Positions 43,589 through 54,466 of a stretch of 64,000 bases of DNA are shown one piece after another. This DNA is from Phialophora verrucosa (taxonomy: Eukaryota; Ascomycota; Eurotiomycetes; Chaetothyriales; Herpotrichiellaceae), in NCBI GenBank assembly GCA_002099365.1, contig MSED01000008.1, forward strand, positions 1,302,001 through 1,366,000. The letters run 5' to 3'. The stretch's first letter is position 1; each line of letters begins with the position of its first letter. Made by a program: the position numbers and the translations under genes. The notes beneath the pieces are model-generated. The model worked only from the letters and a program-made list of their open reading frames with translations. It had not been told where the DNA came from and ran no database searches.

Positions 43589-46500
43589 ATGTTACAAGCG
43601 CTTGTCCCTCTCTCCGCCGGCCTCTTGACCTTGGTGGCACCCGCATTTGCGCAACCAGAATTGCCTTACAATCCGACACGGATCGTGCCAGCGCAAAATG
43701 GCTCGACTGTCTACATCTTCTCGCCGCGACCCTCTGCGTCCTACCAGTCCACCCTTTCGTGGCTCAATACGTCTGAGACTGTGAACGCGAGTTCACCCAG
43801 AACTACACCATTTCAAACCCTACCCTTCCTGTCAGACCTGGAGCCTCGCGCATACCTGACGCTTCCGCCGGACGATCAAGGCTTCTCGGTGCTAGTGGGC
43901 GATTGCAATGATCCTACGCAAGATCTGGAATTATGGAGGTTCATATTTGACGCCGACTTCAGAAGCGGCGTATGGAAAACGCCAGTGCTCAATGCAGATG
44001 ATGATTCCCTGAGCCTGAAGTACCTCTCGGCCGGCTTCACGTTCTCCCCGACGAATTCACGCGACAATGTCTCTCTTTACGTCTTTGGGGGCATGTGTCC
44101 CAACGGCACGTCTCCCGACGCCAGCAGTTGGACCTCGGGCGCATCCTACTCAAACACAATGCTCACCTTCGCTCAGGGCTATATCACGAATGATGATCGG
44201 CCTTACACTGTCTCGCTGACCGGAGCAAGGGCTCCACCGGTTGCAGAAGCGGGCTTGACTATAACGCCGTTGACGCCGACATCCTCGAACACTTCGGGAA
44301 ACACGGTGTCGCAGCAGCAGAACTTCGCTCTCATCGGCGGCCACACGCAGAATGCCTTCATCAATATGTCGCAGCTAGCCATCTTCTCATTACCCCAGGA
44401 ATCTTGGGCATTCGTTGACGTGACCCAATCGGAAAATACTGTTGAACCACGATCCGGCCATACTGCCGTCCTGACGGACGATGGGTCCAAGATCGTGGTG
44501 TTTGGAGGATGGGTTGGCGACATCAATACACCCGCGCAGCCACAATTGGCCGTCCTGAACATAGCTCAAGAATATGGTGGCCAGGGGGATTGGGCTTGGA
44601 CTGTTCCTCCCTTGATTTCCAGTCCGCTCCTTACCAACCATGGCATTTACGGCCATGCCGCCACCATGCTGTCCGGCGATGTCATGATGGTAACTGGTGG
44701 CTACGGGATCGCCTCGTCTGGAACCCCAAAGAAACGCGACCTCTCGGATAATATCTCCTTTCTGAACACCACAAGCTTCGAATGGACTGATGGTTATACG
44801 AACCCTCATATTTTCGGCTCATCTCCCGCTCCCACAAGCGCCGAGTCATCCAGTTCAGGATTGAAGGCTTCGGAAAAGGCAGGCCTAGGGGCAGGTCTAG
44901 GCCTTGGCCTGGCAGCAGCCGCCGTGGTTGCCATAGTCTGGCTTCTCTACTCACGAAAACTCAGGGCAAGACGGTCCCTTCGCGAAAAGGAACTTCGGGA
45001 ACTAGCTCTCGGGGCTGAGCGATATCACTCACCACTGCCACCAGGTGAGGATGATGCGAGATATTCAGGCATGCGAAGCGCCAGTTGGGGTGCTGCACAG
45101 GAAGCAAAAATCGAAAGCTCGGGGAACCCCTTTCCATGGACACCTGTGATCATGGCCAACCATACCGATCAACAACGTCCGACGACGGCAACCGGTGAGA
45201 ACAACAGTGCCCGACACGCTGAACGCACCGGTGTGCAGATGGAGATACCAAGCCCGACAAGAGGCTTGAGGAAGGGCGTGAGTTCGAGGGGTCCGGCGAC
45301 GTACCACCCTTTCAATCAAAATCCACCTGCGGGCTCAGGGACAGTCTTCCGCATCGAGGAAGAGGACGAGGGCAGCCATAGCGGGTCTCTGAAACGGGCA
45401 AAGACGTCCAGGTTGGCCATCGACAACAGGTCGGTTGGAAGCGATCCTTTTAGAGACCCTCCGCCTAGCGCGGACGATGCTCCTGAGGATGAGGCTGCAG
45501 TACAGCGAAAGAAGGAAGTTGAGGGATGGGTCGAAGACTGGCAGTCGGCGGCTGAGAGCATGACCGTCTCAAGAAGCCCAAGCAAGGCTCATAGCAGAAC
45601 ATACTCTAATCTTTCGCAGTTCCGCAACCCTCCAGCTGTGGGAGAGGTGGGTGGTCGCGGTTCCCCTGAAAAGTCTGACAGGACCGGCAGTAACCTTTCG
45701 GAGAAGAGCATGTTGAGCACTTCGTCCTTCCAAAGATCGGTGGCCGGCACTTTGTCTCGGAACGTCTCTCAACGGAGTGCAAGTGCGAGTTACGCTTTGT
45801 TCTCAGGTGCCGCGGCAGCCATGGGCCGATTCGGATATGGTCGACAAGGCAACGTTGGGCACGATGCTGGGGCAGGACTTTCTCGAGCGCCTTCGAACCG
45901 AAGCGTGTCACTCAACTTTGACGCCACTCAAAATATTGCATCTCGAGATGGTGCAGAGACATTCGGTTCCGTTCGGAGCAGGTGGGCCCCGTCAACGGCC
46001 GGGGAAGATCAGTCTCTTCTCAATCGTAGTAGCCAGCCACGACAGAGCGAGGAGCGAGACTACAGTACGCTTCCAGGCAGCCCCAGCAAAGACAAATATT
46101 CGAGGGCGAGCAGCCTCACAAACTCCAGCCGAAGAGCTTTGAACCTTCTGGGAAGCGTGAGACGCGTCTTCAGTGGAACTGGTGGCGTTGACGTTCAAGA
46201 TCGAGTGGCAGCCTTCGAGAGTGGGAGCGCGCAATCCAGTCCAAGAAAGCATTCGCGTCACCCCGAAATGACCGAGACAACTCTGAAGAGGACGCCTAGT
46301 GGAGGAGCGACCACGTTCTGGCGCAGCAAACAAGGAGCCAAGGACTGGGAGGTTGAATTGCCTGGGTCGAGTCATATCGGACCCTCATCCACAGTCCGCC
46401 GAAAACCAGTGCCGGGAGTGACACTGAATGATAACAATGGTGAACTCTTACATGACGAGGACTGGGACGTGGAAACGGCAGCACAGCAGCGAGTTGTCCA

Positions 46501-46717
46501 GGTCATGTTCACTGTTCCCAAGGAGAAGCTGCGTGTCGTCAACGCGGATGCCTTGAGTCTACTGAGCAGCAACAGGAGCGAAGTTGACCAGGACGAGGAC
46601 AAAGAAAGAGATCAGGTGAAAAGGATGAGCAGCGTGAGGGAAGGGGATGAGAACTACAACGATGACCAGGCTGATGATGTTACGGGAAAGGGTAAAGGGA
46701 AGGAGACGAGGCTCTGA
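43589..46717 (+). CDS. Kelch-type beta-propeller single-pass membrane protein
   Basis: Single exon, 1042 residues. Signal peptide 1-22 (ends APAFAQ). The luminal/extracellular part (about 23-425) has kelch-like blades, for example LYVFGGMCPNGT, FALIGGHTQN, PRSGHTAVLTDDGSKIVVFGG and GHAATMLSGDVMMVTGG, with many N-glycosylation sequons. A Ser-rich stalk leads to a Gly/Ala transmembrane helix (about 435-455) and a basic stop-transfer (SRKLRARR). The remaining 580 residues are cytosolic, Ser/Arg/Pro-rich and probably disordered. One conserved-looking block, RVVQVMFTVPKEKLRVVNAD, lies near 967-986 close to the end. The architecture suggests a surface sensor or wall-anchoring protein; the function is unknown. 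It lacks features of Rax2 or of galactose oxidase catalysis. Confidence 0.87.
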   Translation: MLQALVPLSAGLLTLVAPAFAQPELPYNPTRIVPAQNGSTVYIFSPRPSASYQSTLSWLNTSETVNASSPRTTPFQTLPFLSDLEPRAYLTLPPDDQGFSVLVGDCNDPTQDLELWRFIFDADFRSGVWKTPVLNADDDSLSLKYLSAGFTFSPTNSRDNVSLYVFGGMCPNGTSPDASSWTSGASYSNTMLTFAQGYITNDDRPYTVSLTGARAPPVAEAGLTITPLTPTSSNTSGNTVSQQQNFALIGGHTQNAFINMSQLAIFSLPQESWAFVDVTQSENTVEPRSGHTAVLTDDGSKIVVFGGWVGDINTPAQPQLAVLNIAQEYGGQGDWAWTVPPLISSPLLTNHGIYGHAATMLSGDVMMVTGGYGIASSGTPKKRDLSDNISFLNTTSFEWTDGYTNPHIFGSSPAPTSAESSSSGLKASEKAGLGAGLGLGLAAAAVVAIVWLLYSRKLRARRSLREKELRELALGAERYHSPLPPGEDDARYSGMRSASWGAAQEAKIESSGNPFPWTPVIMANHTDQQRPTTATGENNSARHAERTGVQMEIPSPTRGLRKGVSSRGPATYHPFNQNPPAGSGTVFRIEEEDEGSHSGSLKRAKTSRLAIDNRSVGSDPFRDPPPSADDAPEDEAAVQRKKEVEGWVEDWQSAAESMTVSRSPSKAHSRTYSNLSQFRNPPAVGEVGGRGSPEKSDRTGSNLSEKSMLSTSSFQRSVAGTLSRNVSQRSASASYALFSGAAAAMGRFGYGRQGNVGHDAGAGLSRAPSNRSVSLNFDATQNIASRDGAETFGSVRSRWAPSTAGEDQSLLNRSSQPRQSEERDYSTLPGSPSKDKYSRASSLTNSSRRALNLLGSVRRVFSGTGGVDVQDRVAAFESGSAQSSPRKHSRHPEMTETTLKRTPSGGATTFWRSKQGAKDWEVELPGSSHIGPSSTVRRKPVPGVTLNDNNGELLHDEDWDVETAAQQRVVQVMFTVPKEKLRVVNADALSLLSSNRSEVDQDEDKERDQVKRMSSVREGDENYNDDQADDVTGKGKGKETRL

Positions 46718-47256
46718 GATATTTTGTGTCACTGACTTCGCCTTTGAGGTTGTTGTTTTTGCATATTCTTGTACAATTGAAAGGGCGGCGAGCTTTGGGT
46801 TGAATTTACGTCTTACATCTTGGGTTGGCCGATGTGTTCTGAATCAAGCGTTGGTGTTGATTTATCTTGCGTGGACATACGGGTGTATCTCGAGTAGAGC
46901 TCAAAATGTGATGAATGACTCCTCAAGCCTCAATGCCATGTTCGCTGTTGTGTGCATTTGTAAGCTTTGTTTACCAGGCGTGGAGACCGGTATTTCTTAG
47001 CCGCTGAACCATGATCGCAAGGCGACCTTACAAGGACGTACTCAGCATTGCCAGCGAGACGGCCTGATGGACCATTGAAACCGACGGCTGGATCTGGGTC
47101 ACGGTGAAGCCTCTCGAAGAAATGAGTCGAGACGCTGCGCACGGTAGTCGACTTGAGGCATCGCAGCGAGGTGAGTGGAGGAGGCAGAAGTGAGTGGCAA
47201 ATGGAAAAGTGACGTCTTGGCCATTTGGTCTGGTGGGGTCAAAGTGCGAGACCCCG
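46718..47256. other. Intergenic: kelch gene 3' flank and distal RNR1 promoter
   Basis: No supported ORF. A CRE-like TGACGTCTT occurs near 47211. Confidence 0.4.
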
Positions 47257-47258
47257 AA

Positions 47259-47269
47259 ACGCGAACGCG
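47259..47269 (+). promoter_or_regulatory. Tandem ACGCG boxes (MCB/MBF-type) upstream of RNR1
   Basis: Two ACGCG cores one base apart (47259-47263 and 47265-47269), the first preceded by CGAAA, 267 bases before the RNR1 ATG. MBF binds ACGCG-type boxes and drives ribonucleotide reductase genes at G1/S in yeasts. Confidence 0.55.
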
Positions 47270-47525
47270 CTCTTAGACGTGTTTTATGCGGGCATATTAT
47301 ATCTGCATGTTTTGCTCTCTCTCGTCCTGGGCATCGTCTCCTTCACTATCAACACTAGCATACTGCTGCCTGCGTCTCTACAGTGACTGGAGATTGCGTT
47401 GTGGACTTTCAGAGTCTTTAAGTGCACTGCTGTGCCGTTCTCCTCTTCCCTTCTCTTCAATCATCCCTCCCACCCTGGAAACCCGCCCTTGAGAGCGAAC
47501 AGTAGTACTGGTGCAATCGGCCAAT

Positions 47526-50476
47526 ATGTTCGTCTACAAGCGAGGTATGACATGCTTCGTTCATGAGGGACGCGAGAGTCTTCGTGACCCCTCGTCCGAC
47601 CCGCTACCCCCCATGATCACGGGCTAACGACGCTTGAACAGATGGACGCAAGGAACGCGTGCAGTTCGACAAGATCACAGCTCGTGTCTCGAGATTGTGC
47701 TATGGCCTCGACCCAGAGCACGTCGATGCAGCAGCTATCACTCAGAAGGTCATCTCTGGTGTCTACCAGGGCGTGACCACCATTGAACTCGACAATCTTG
47801 TCAGTATCGCCACCTGATGCTGTCTGTCGTTGCTGACACCACTTTGCAGGCCGCAGAGACCGCAGCATACATGACAGTCACCCATCCTGACTATGCCATC
47901 CTCGCAGCACGTATTGCCGTCTCAAATCTCCACAAGCAGACCAAGAAGCAGTTCTCTGCCGTCATTCAAGACCTCTATCACTACACCAACCCCAAGAACA
48001 ACAAACTATCCCCCATGATCTCCAAGGAGACGTATGAATGCGTCATGAGACACGCTGACGAACTGAACTCGGCCATTGTCTATGACAGAGACTTCAACTA
48101 CCAATACTTTGGCTTCAAGACGTTAGAGAAATCATACCTGCTGAAAATCGGCAAGCAAGTCGCCGAACGACCACAGCACATGATTATGCGTGTGGCTGTT
48201 GGCATCCACGGTGATGATATTGAGAAGGCCATTGAGACATACAACCTCATGTCCCAGAAGTGCTTCACTCATGCATCACCCACGCTCTTCAATGCCGGAA
48301 CACCACAACCTCAGCTGTCCTCTTGCTTCTTGATCGACATGAAGGATGATAGCATCGAGGGCATCTACGACACGCTCAAGACCTGTGCCATGATCTCCAA
48401 GACCGCTGGTGGCATCGGTCTCAATGCTCACTGCATTCGTGCAACTGGCTCCTATATTGCAGGAACCAATGGGACATCAAATGGACTCATTCCCATGTTG
48501 CGTGTTTTCAACAACACGGCCCGCTACGTCGACCAGGGCGGCAACAAGCGACCCGGTGCTTTCGCCATCTACTTGGAGCCGTGGCACGCTGACGTCTTCG
48601 ATTTCCTGAATCTGAGAAAGAACCACGGCAAGGAAGAAGTCCGTGCCCGTGACCTGTTCTATGCTATGTGGACCCCTGACTTGTTCATGGAGCGTGTCGA
48701 GAAGAACCAGGAGTGGACTCTTTTCTGCCCTCATGAGGCTCCAGGTCTGGCCGATGTCTATGGCGACGAGTTCCAGGAGCTCTACGAGAGATATGAAAAA
48801 GAGGGCCGTGGCCGTCAGACCGTCAAGGCCCAGAAGCTGTGGTATGCGATTCTTGAGGCTCAGACTGAGACTGGGACTCCCTACATGCTCTACAAGGATG
48901 CCTGCAATAGGAAGAGCAACCAGAAGAACTTGGGCACCATTCGAAGCTCAAATCTCTGCACCGAGATCGTCGAGTTCACAGCGCCTGATGAGGTTGCTGT
49001 CTGCAATTTGGCTTCCCTGGCTCTTCCCACTTTTGTCGACCAACCCCGTGGCGAGTATGACTTCGGCCGCCTTCATGAGGTCACTCAGGTCGTCACCCGC
49101 AATTTGAACAAAATCATCGACATCAACTACTACCCGGTTCCTGAGGCCAGGAAGAGCAATATGCGACATCGACCTATCGGCCTTGGGGTCCAAGGTCTTG
49201 CAGATGCCTTCCTTGCTCTGCGTCTGCCCTTTGACTCTCCAGAGGCTCGACAACTGAACATCCAGATCTTTGAGACCATCTACCACGCGGCTCTCACTGC
49301 ATCGTGCGAACTTGCAAAAGAGCAAGGCACATATGAGACATACGAGGGCAGCCCAGTCTCACAAGGCATTCTCCAGTATGACATGTGGAATGTCACCCCA
49401 TCCGACCTGTGGGATTGGGACTCCTTGAAAGCCGACATTGCCAAATATGGTGTTCGCAACTCTCTCCTCGTTGCTCCTATGCCTACCGCGTCAACCTCCC
49501 AGATCCTGGGCAACAACGAATGCTTCGAGCCATATACTTCCAACATCTACTCCCGTCGTGTCCTGGCTGGTGAGTTCCAGGTCGTCAACCCATGGCTCTT
49601 GAAGGATCTGGTCGACCTTGGTCTCTGGTCAGACAACATGAAGAACCGTATCATCGCCGAGGGTGGTTCGGTTCAGAACATTCCCAACATCCCTGCCGAC
49701 ATCAAGGCACTGTACAAGACTGTCTGGGAAATCAGCCAACGGACTATCCTCCAGATGGCAGCCGATCGGGGAGCCTTCATCGACCAGTCCCAATCTCTAA
49801 ACATCCACTTGAAAGAACCCACCATGGGCAAAATCACATCCATGCACTTCGCCGGCTGGAAGATGGGCCTCAAAACCGGCATGTACTACCTCCGCACCAT
49901 GGCCGCTACACAACCCATTCAGTTCACTGTCGATCAAGAACAGCTCAAGGTCGCCGATACGAACATTGCCCGAGAGCGTTCTGGACCCAAGAAGCGCACA
50001 TCAATTGGCTTCAGCAGCAGTGTGTCAAACTACAACTCTATCCCCAGACCGATGTACCAGTCCAAGACCTCAAATCTCGGCGGCACCAACACAGCGTCTA
50101 TTAACGGCATTCCAACCCCGACATCAACCCCTCCACCCATCAATGAGGAGAATAGGCAGATCGGGGCGATGGCTCACAAACTCGCAAAGACACGCCTCAG
50201 CGAAGGTGAGTCGAGTGCCGAGGCCTCACCTCGCATCCTCGCTACAGACGCAACTTCAAGCCCGCCAGATGCTATTGCGGACGAAAGCTTGGAAAGCAGA
50301 TTGAAGGATGAGCAGGAAGAAGACAAGGAGAGTGAGAACGGAGAGCGAGAGGAGGATATTTACGCCCAGAAAGTGCTTGCCTGTGAGTATCCCCGTCCCT
50401 GGTACATTACTTGAGCTAATCGTTGAATGCAGGTTCGATCGAGAACAAGGAGGCATGCATTATGTGCAGTGGTTAA
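47526..50476 (+). CDS. RNR1: Ribonucleoside-diphosphate reductase large subunit
   Basis: Class Ia R1 subunit; reduces NDPs to dNDPs together with the R2 subunit. Four exons, 47526-47544, 47642-47799, 47850-50382 and 50433-50476, with introns of 97, 50 and 50 nt; 917 residues. The 19-nt first exon codes MFVYKR and starts the ATP-cone (about 1-90), the dATP activity site. Catalytic core: QLSSCFLI (redox Cys), [10 protein letters not shown] (radical Cys with neighbouring Glu), [18 protein letters not shown] and the paired-Tyr region TGMYYLRT. The last 150 residues are a variable Ser/Pro/Glu-rich tail. The last exon supplies the C-terminal CIMC redox pair ([14 protein letters not shown]). The final intron is inferred because without it the protein lacks that essential Cys pair. 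Confidence 0.97.
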
Positions 50477-51858
50477 GTTCGCCGCCTGCCCGGCAACCCA
50501 CTCATGCTCAGTCAGGCTTTGGACACTTTCCTATGACGTTACATGTGATTCTCGATAGCAGGGCAGACACGGTTGGATTACGGAGTGTGAATGGCGCAAA
50601 TCATGATGTTTCCCCCCCTTTGCATTCTTGAACCAAACGTATCGCAGCGAGATAAATGCTAGAAGGGAGCTTGCATACGCAGGGGGCCTGTGTATTGTAC
50701 CAAATTTACCTACGGAAGTAATGAAAGATATGCTTACGGAGAACGGAGTATCTCTTCTTGGCTACATTTTCTGGGATCGTCGACTGTTAGATGCGTAGAG
50801 TCTATTGTGCCGCGGTGGCGCGGCATCGTCCTCGTCCAGCGATGGGAAAACTCACATCACATCCTGGCGACGAGCATTCTTCAGGGCCCATGCCAGGCCG
50901 AGCTGCATATGTACATATGTATCATTGCGGCATTATTTCATGGCCGCTTGTCCAGCCACGTCGTGGCCTTACCTCGCGGACAAGGCTATGGTTTCGGTCC
51001 GCCTTGAACACACACAATCAGAGCATTGCTGTCTCTTCTATGTAAAATGGTAGAGACAACATCGGCATCGCACATTGGCTCTCCTGTAGCAGGCTCACAA
51101 ACGGGCCAGCTGGAGGTATTCAAGATCATCTTCAATTATTGATTGGATCGACCCGTAGCAGCCTTCCTTGACTATGGTCATAGCCCGATAAGGCGTTATA
51201 ATGTAGCTCCTGCTGTCTTCTTGACTCCATTCCGGTGTCGCGTAAGCAGGTATCAACCACAACTTGCTCAAGACTCCTATCAGCACGGAGCCAGCAAAAG
51301 CAAATGCTTTGAGACCGCTCTGATGTCGTATCCCCCAGAAGCCCTAGAGTGACCGCACCCATCCGAACCCTGGTCATTTCTATGCTCACTCAGGCCAGTT
51401 TAGTCGGCCATCTATTTCCTTCCCGTTTCTCTTTCGTGCTAAAGTTTCAGAATCGGTTATCGGGTCTTTTCTTGAACACTGGGTTTCCCTCAACGGGTGT
51501 GGCAGGTATTGTCCTGAGGGTGCCACTCATATCCCGCTCGATCACTAGCCAGGTCATCGCGGCATGGTCGAAATAGTCCTTCTTAGTGACGTTTCAAGGC
51601 ATCGGAGAATGATGGTTCTGCCAAGCAGACCGTCTCCGACTGAGGTTGGCATCTAGTGTTCCATGCCCGGTTTGAATGAGGTGGCCAGGAGATCACCGGA
51701 AGGTCATTCCCTTCGAGGCCTAGTCGATGGCATGTCAGGAAGGGGATGTGCAGCTCAAAATTTTCCGCAACCATAGTCTTGGCTGCATGGCGGCTAGACA
51801 CCTGGACAGATCTCTCAGATTATGCATGTAGAGCGTCGTAAAGAGGTCAGATGCTCTG
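50477..51858. other. Convergent intergenic region RNR1 / NAD carrier
   Basis: 1.4 kb, unusually long for a convergent gap here. The ORFs present are under 110 codons, start without ATG or show no domain. No RNA gene or mobile element was recognised. Confidence 0.4.
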
Positions 51859-53043
51859 TCACTCGGGATACCCGGCAACCAGCTTCTTCAGCTCTGCACC
51901 TTTCTCCTGCGACCGCGTGATGGCGTTGCGTAGCCATTCGTACGTGAGCATAGTGGTCATAGCCGCTGGAACTGCTCTTATCAAGTTCGTGCCTATGCCC
52001 GCATAGAAGGCGCGCCACCCTTCGTGTTTGAGGATGACCTTGCACATGTGGAGGATACCTAGATACTTTTGCTGGACTTTCATGCCGTCTGATGTGGTCA
52101 TGGCTGACTTCCGCTGCTGGGTTTGCAGTCGGGTGCGGAGGACTTCGTGAGGATAAGTGGCGGTGCTGGCGCAGATTTTGCTGAAAAACGTGGCGGCGGA
52201 GATGCCAATCCAGTTTCCGGTGCTGTCTTCTGGGGGGTGTTCACCCATGCCGTAGCCGGTGAACTTCATCTTGAAGTACTCGTACAAAGGGAATTGTACC
52301 GCAACATGGGTCAATCCCAACAGAGCCGGGGTCAGACCGGAGTAGAAGGACCGAAGGCCCTCAGTGCGATACATCTTGCGAGCAGCATCAACAGTGGAGG
52401 TGTAATGCCAGGGGGCTCGCATGCCGTCGCTGGCGGAAGGGGTCTTTGCGGATTGAGACATCAACCTTGTTTTGATGACCCATATGGGATTGGTCAGGAT
52501 GGTTGAACAGGCACCGGCGGTGAGGGAGGAATAACACCGGGCCATCCACCAACTGCCACATTGATCATACCAGAACTCTCGGGTATTCTCATAAACCGTC
52601 AAATAGACGGCCCACGTCGGTAAATAGCCCAGTAGCATAGGCCCCAAGCCTCTGTACATGCCACGGATGCCCTCTTCCCGCCATATGACACTGCCCGTGC
52701 CAAAGATCCCTTTGTAGAGTTGTTTTGTGTTACCATAAGGATTCTTTGTCGACCGGGGAGTAAAGCCACCTTGGGCTTGTAGCTTCGTTTTTATCACATC
52801 GAGTGGGCAGGTGACAATGCCAGATGCCAGGCCCGCGCCGGCACCGCAGATGGGCGAGATCCACGCCTTCGGAACCTGTGTCGAGTGTATCTGGATTCGG
52901 GCCGCGAAGGAATCTCGCGAAGACGTCGGAGGCATTGTAGATGAGAAGTTGCTACCGTCGATTGGGGTTGCATATTGAGCTTGACTGAGTGACTGGGGAG
53001 ACAAGATAGCAGGGGTCTGTTCGGGGTCTCGGTCGAAGGACAT
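51859..53043 (-). CDS. YIA6: Mitochondrial carrier, NAD+/pyrimidine-nucleotide type
   Basis: Inner-membrane carrier of the SLC25 family, 394 residues from the ATG at 53043 (the open frame continues 12 codons upstream but only to a TTG). Three repeats each carry the Px[D/E]xx[K/R] signature: CPLDVIKTKLQ, NPIWVIKTRLM and YPHEVLRTRLQ. The replacement of the acidic residue in repeat two by Trp (PIWVIKTR) is typical of the yeast NAD+ carriers Yia6/Yea6 and the related folate and pyrimidine carriers. The first 65 residues before the carrier fold are polar and variable. NAD+ import is the most likely role; Rim2-like pyrimidine transport cannot be excluded by reading alone. Confidence 0.9.
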   Translation of the reverse strand: MSFDRDPEQTPAILSPQSLSQAQYATPIDGSNFSSTMPPTSSRDSFAARIQIHSTQVPKAWISPICGAGAGLASGIVTCPLDVIKTKLQAQGGFTPRSTKNPYGNTKQLYKGIFGTGSVIWREEGIRGMYRGLGPMLLGYLPTWAVYLTVYENTREFWYDQCGSWWMARCYSSLTAGACSTILTNPIWVIKTRLMSQSAKTPSASDGMRAPWHYTSTVDAARKMYRTEGLRSFYSGLTPALLGLTHVAVQFPLYEYFKMKFTGYGMGEHPPEDSTGNWIGISAATFFSKICASTATYPHEVLRTRLQTQQRKSAMTTSDGMKVQQKYLGILHMCKVILKHEGWRAFYAGIGTNLIRAVPAAMTTMLTYEWLRNAITRSQEKGAELKKLVAGYPE

Positions 53044-53589
53044 TGGGCGATAAGCAGCAGGTTGGAATATCTTCGTCAACAGTGAGGCAGAACTTGTGGC
53101 CCATATGACGAGTTCATGGCGGCAGGGTGGAGATGGATGCGAGCAGTGGTCCCCGTTGCACCGTGACCGCCTCGACTGACGGACTGTTCAGTTGAGTTGC
53201 GAAACTGCGGGGTCTCGAACCGGTGTGCAGCCGGCCAGACAGAGCAGTGGGAGCCTCGTCAGCGGTTGATCGAGGCCACCATGAAGGAAGCGTAGGGCTG
53301 ACCAAATCAATCTGGGCCGTTATACTGCAGTATGAACTTGAGGCGAGGTGGGAATGATGGGGAAGGGAGATGATGTGATGGCTGAACGTTCTTGCTGGAG
53401 ATGGTGAGGAGGCGGAGAGCAATGATGCAGTCGGTCAAGCTTCCCTTCCGAACGAACCAATTGCCAAGCTCCACTCAGGCTTCGCCAATTGGTCGCTGAC
53501 GGAGCTTCCGCCAGGGTCAGTCGACTGCGCGCAATTGATTTCTGCCACTTCCCTCGACCACCATCACCACCACGTCTCGTCGAGCCAAC
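53044..53589. other. Divergent promoter region NAD carrier / QCR7
   Basis: 546 bases. Contains two CCAAT boxes in the QCR7-proximal half (53457-53461 and the palindrome at 53485-53492). No ORF is supported. Confidence 0.45.
53485..53492. promoter_or_regulatory. Palindromic CCAATTGG (Hap-complex type) upstream of QCR7
   Basis: A CCAAT box readable on both strands, 98 bases before the QCR7 ATG, with another CCAAT at 53457. Respiratory-chain genes are classical Hap2/3/4/5 targets in yeast. Confidence 0.5.
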
Positions 53590-54153
53590 ATGTCCGGTCC
53601 TTCCCTAGCCCCCTACATCCTCAAGCGGCCATGGTTGAAGCGGTGGATGATGCCCTTCGCCAACTGGTACGCCAGCACCGCCGGCTACAGATCATTGGGT
53701 CAGTACACCCTTGAAAGAACAGCTTCAGTCGCTATGAAAGCAATCCCATATTGATTCCGAGTGCTAGGCCTGCGCCATGACGACCTGATCCCCGAAGAAA
53801 ATGACATTGTCCAGCTGGCCCTCAAGCGGCTGCCACCCAAAGAAGCATACGACCGAGTCTTCCGCCTCAGGAGAGCTTTCCAAGTACCACCACCGTCGGA
53901 AAGAAGAGCTGGAAGACATGCTAACGGACATTTGCAGTGCTCGCTGTCACACCACCTACTCCCGCCCGCAGAACACACAAAGCCTGAAGATGTAAGAGCC
54001 TGGCGCCCCGGCCGCATTTGTATTGAACCATTCTGATATATGTCTCTGCAGGATATCCCCTACCTGAGTCCCATCATCGAGGAGATTGAGAGAGAAGAGA
54101 AGGAGCGTGCCGACTTGGAGAGCATGATTGTGGAGCCGAGGAAGAAATCATGA
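53590..54153 (+). CDS. QCR7: Cytochrome bc1 complex subunit 7
   Basis: 14-kDa matrix-side subunit of ubiquinol-cytochrome c reductase (complex III). Four exons, 53590-53698, 53768-53883, 53938-53991 and 54052-54153; introns 69, 54 and 60 nt; 126 residues, the normal size. Family sequence: RSLGLRHDDLIPEENDIVQ, LKRLPPKEAYDRVFRLRRA, then FQ joined to CSLSHHLLPPAEHTKPED across intron 2, and DIPYLSPIIEEIEREEKERADL. The third exon is only 54 nt. Without splicing no single frame shows the full family sequence. Confidence 0.96.
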
Positions 54154-54466
54154 GCGACCTGAGACATCGCGTGACCAGACTGGTCGATTTGGATGGAGTT
54201 TCAATGCCAAATACTGTACATATCATACAGAGAGGGAGGAAATCGAAATCAAAACAAGCGGATGTTACTCCATAAAATTGCAACGTTTCTGCTCGCATTT
54301 GACCTGCAGATTTCGTAAAAGCTATGGTACAGTGCAAGTTGGCGTAGTCCGAGTGACAACCGGCAGTGAAAGTCAGCCAGATCTTTGGACTGTTGAGAAG
54401 CCGCTGTTGTACATGTTCCATACACCAAGGGAGCATTAAGGAGAATGACTCCTCGCTAGAACGTCC
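54154..54466. other. Convergent intergenic region QCR7 / DNA glycosylase
   Basis: 313 bases of 3' flanks; nothing noteworthy. Confidence 0.4.

Noticed and set aside
53044..53079. Upstream extension of the mitochondrial carrier
   Set aside because: Only a TTG is available; the first ATG is at 53043.
53190..53280. tRNA-like B-box (minus strand, CGGTTCGAGACC) in the carrier/QCR7 promoter
   Set aside because: The arms around the loop do not pair and there is no A-box or acceptor stem.
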